Below are positions 62,231 through 64,000 of a stretch of DNA of 64,000 nucleotides, in pieces. The notes beneath the pieces are model-generated. The model worked only from the letters and a program-made list of their open reading frames with translations. It had not been told where the DNA came from and did no database searches. Source of the stretch: Bacteroides faecis MAJ27 (GTDB taxonomy: Bacteria; Bacteroidota; Bacteroidia; Bacteroidales; Bacteroidaceae); contig NZ_FNNN01000021.1 in assembly GCF_900106755.1 (NCBI RefSeq), positions 44,499 to 108,498 on the forward strand. Reading direction: 5' to 3'. Position 1 is the first letter of the stretch. The number at the start of each line of letters is the position of its first letter. The position numbers were made by a program, and so were the translations under genes.

Positions 62231-63802
62231 TTAATGACCATTAAAAAAGATATAAAGCCCTATCATAGTCACGATAAGCAATGCCCATAAGACAAGTACT
62301 ATCCGGGCAGGCTTTGCTTCTATCTTCTCCATATTCAATATCTCAGCCTGAGGGGTTTTATCCAATAGACTGATAACCATCATTCCTATCCCGATAATAA
62401 CAAACAGATAGAAAGACAATAACATAAAATGAGGCCACGCAGCATACTGGTCGGCAGGAAATACCCATAGATACAACACACCTACTCCGATACTGAATAC
62501 CGTACCAACTGTGAGGGCTGCATTAGCAGCCAAAGTAGTCGTACGCTTCCAGAAAACGCCAAAAAGGAAAACCGCTGCCATCGGAGGTGCAATGAACCCC
62601 AATACAGACTGGAAAACATTAAATAAATTCAATCCATGAATGCTGTCAATGGCTATCGTTATAATCACCGATATCAGTGCACCGACTACCGTCACTATCT
62701 GTCCGACCCGAATGATCTCCTTTTGCCTGGCCTGTGGTCTGATCTTCTTCACATAAATATCCATCGTAAACACAGTACTCAAAGCATTCAGTGCCGACCC
62801 GATAGTACTGACAAGAGCAGCTGTCAATACAGCCAATACCAACCCGACCATTCCAACAGGGAATAAATGAGTTACCATAGTCATATACGCCTCATCGGGA
62901 TTCTCTAACTGCGGAAACAAAGCCAGACAGATGATACCCGGAAGAATATAAAGAGGAACATCTAATATTTTCAGCCAACCGGTAAAGTTCGTTCCCAACT
63001 GTCCTTCCTTCAAATTCTTAGCAGCCAATACCGGCTGTACCATTGACTGATCCGTGCACCAAAACCATACTCCCATCACAGGATATCCCAGAATAATCGG
63101 CAGCCACGGGAAAGCGGGATCATCATTCGGCCTGAAAAGATTCCAGAAGTCTGCCGGAACAGCATCTGTCAAGGCAGAGATACCTCCAACCTTACAGATT
63201 CCTACGATAGCCAGTGTAGCTGAAACAAGAATCAACAGAATCATCTGATAGACATTCGTGTAGGCAACAGCCTTCAATCCTCCGAGCATTGTGAAGAATG
63301 CCGAAATAATCAATAAGATCAAAGCGGACTGCCACATCGGTATATCGAATACCTGACGAATCAGAACACCACCTGCGAATAAAGTCAATGCTAACCAGGA
63401 AATCAATATCGTAACAATTGTATACCATGCCAGAATATTGCGGGTAGACTGCCCGAACCGCTTTCCCATAAACTCCGGCAGAGTCGAAACACGGGTTCCC
63501 AAATAACGGGGAGCAAAAACAAAGGCAAGCAGACATATAAAGACAAACGCATACCAAGCATAATTGCCCGAGACAATACCGGTAGTAAACCCGGCACTGG
63601 CAGATGCAATCAGCATGGAAGGTCCCACGTTCGTTCCCCACATAGAGAATCCGATGTGGTGCCATCGCAAAGAACGTTCCGCCAAAAAGAGACTGCTCCC
63701 TTTTTTTCGTTTGGAACTTGCCCAAACACCTATGGCGATAAGAATCAGAAAATAGGCAATCAGAATACCCCAATCCAATGTATCCAGAAATTTCACATGC
63801 AT
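62231..63802 (-). CDS. Sodium:solute symporter (SSS family), substrate unknown
   Basis: A 523-residue membrane protein with about 13-14 hydrophobic segments, converging on the B12-related pair. KKGSSLFLAERSLRWHHIG and SMWGTNVGPSMLIASASAG match the first sodium-site region of SSS sugar transporters, and VLTAALVSTIGSALNALST is the conserved later helix. It resembles sodium/glucose-type carriers and is a distant relative of the symporter at 46699-48393. Nothing near it shows the substrate. The ATG at 63802 leaves 17 residues before the first helix. Confidence 0.83.
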   Translation of the reverse strand: MHVKFLDTLDWGILIAYFLILIAIGVWASSKRKKGSSLFLAERSLRWHHIGFSMWGTNVGPSMLIASASAGFTTGIVSGNYAWYAFVFICLLAFVFAPRYLGTRVSTLPEFMGKRFGQSTRNILAWYTIVTILISWLALTLFAGGVLIRQVFDIPMWQSALILLIISAFFTMLGGLKAVAYTNVYQMILLILVSATLAIVGICKVGGISALTDAVPADFWNLFRPNDDPAFPWLPIILGYPVMGVWFWCTDQSMVQPVLAAKNLKEGQLGTNFTGWLKILDVPLYILPGIICLALFPQLENPDEAYMTMVTHLFPVGMVGLVLAVLTAALVSTIGSALNALSTVFTMDIYVKKIRPQARQKEIIRVGQIVTVVGALISVIITIAIDSIHGLNLFNVFQSVLGFIAPPMAAVFLFGVFWKRTTTLAANAALTVGTVFSIGVGVLYLWVFPADQYAAWPHFMLLSFYLFVIIGIGMMVISLLDKTPQAEILNMEKIEAKPARIVLVLWALLIVTMIGLYIFFNGH

Positions 63803-63934
63803 AATTCAAGTATTAAATAAGTAACGTAAGTTCAATTATAGTTCTCTTTCAGGCACGGATTACACTGATTTCACGGTTTTAATAAACTATATAGTTAAAA
63901 ACCAGAGGGACTATCCATCTGATTGTGTAAATAG

Positions 63935-63965
63935 AAAACTACGGGATTTTTCTCGTAGTTTTTTT
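63935..63965 (+). terminator. Hairpin with T-run near the right edge
   Basis: Arms AAAACTACG (63935-63943) and CGTAGTTTT (63954-63962) with a 10-base loop, followed by T residues to 63965. No gene on the plus strand is seen just upstream, so it may terminate a short untranslated transcript or act for both strands. Confidence 0.6.
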
Positions 63966-63975
63966 ATTTATGTAT

Positions 63976-63983
63976 TAACTTTG
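63976..63983 (+). promoter_or_regulatory. -7 box for a gene beyond the window
   Basis: TAACTTTG is an exact TAnnTTTG match on the plus strand, just after a hairpin with a T-run. No clean TTTG is present at the -33 distance. Its gene would start right of the window. Confidence 0.4.
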
Positions 63984-64000
63984 TAAAAATCAGATTTAAT

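Noticed and set aside
63850..63875. Possible degenerate copy of a dispersed CACGGATTACAC-type repeat
   Set aside because: Only one imperfect copy is visible, too little to call a repeat.
1..64000. tRNA, rRNA, riboswitch or insertion sequence
   Set aside because: No cloverleaf, rRNA-like segment, cobalamin or other riboswitch core, or transposase gene was recognised by eye.

Overview
The window looks like a Bacteroides chromosome, and from memory of gene order it matches the Bacteroides thetaiotaomicron region that joins a capsular polysaccharide locus to the arabinan utilisation locus; this could not be checked by a search. Supporting signs are UpxY/UpxZ regulators, tandem SusC/SusD pairs, a hybrid two-component system, a Nudix-type AraR, and Bacteroides promoters (TTTG at -33, TAnnTTTG at -7).

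Layout. (1) 1-15161, all minus strand: a capsule operon read right to left from upxY and upxZ through nucleotide-sugar genes (CapD-type dehydratase, UDP-glucose dehydrogenase, UDP-glucuronate epimerase, a three-gene UDP-N-acetyl-L-fucosamine cassette) to an AT-rich end with flippase, polymerase and three glycosyltransferases, the last cut by the window edge. (2) 15162-16460: a promoter segment bounded by perfect 21-bp inverted repeats plus an adjacent tyrosine recombinase. As written, the promoter points away from the capsule genes (OFF). (3) 16669-21648: manA, and divergently galM, a sugar MFS transporter and galK. (4) 21709-45154: the arabinan locus, with a minus-strand GH43-GH51-GH43 operon, a divergent hybrid two-component regulator, and a plus-strand operon of surface lectin-like lipoprotein, SusC, SusD, SusC, SusD and GH43. 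(5) 45215-60381: the L-arabinose operon (lipoprotein mutarotase, symporter, AraR, AraD, AraA), then FGGY kinase, GH146, GH51, transketolase and RpiB. (6) 60426-64000: a UroD/MtaA-like methyltransferase, a MetH-activation-domain protein and a second symporter.

Working model: surface GH43 lipoproteins cut arabinan, SusCD pairs import oligosaccharides, periplasmic GH43/GH51/GH146 enzymes release arabinose, the mutarotase and symporter deliver it, AraA, the kinase and AraD make D-xylulose-5-phosphate, and transketolase and RpiB feed the pentose phosphate pathway.

Main points for a second look: a four-helix-bundle gene enclosed by inverted heptamer arrays (predicted 31-bp stem) inserted between araD and araA; a shared two-half-site operator (T[AG]TCCACC, 21 bp apart) at both arabinan promoters, 20-21 bp from the -7 box; an AAGTGT-N7-ACAC dyad present twice at the arabinose promoter and once at the SusCD promoter, a candidate AraR operator; the OFF-oriented invertible capsule promoter; and a 22-bp-period array of small dyads at 45215-45330.
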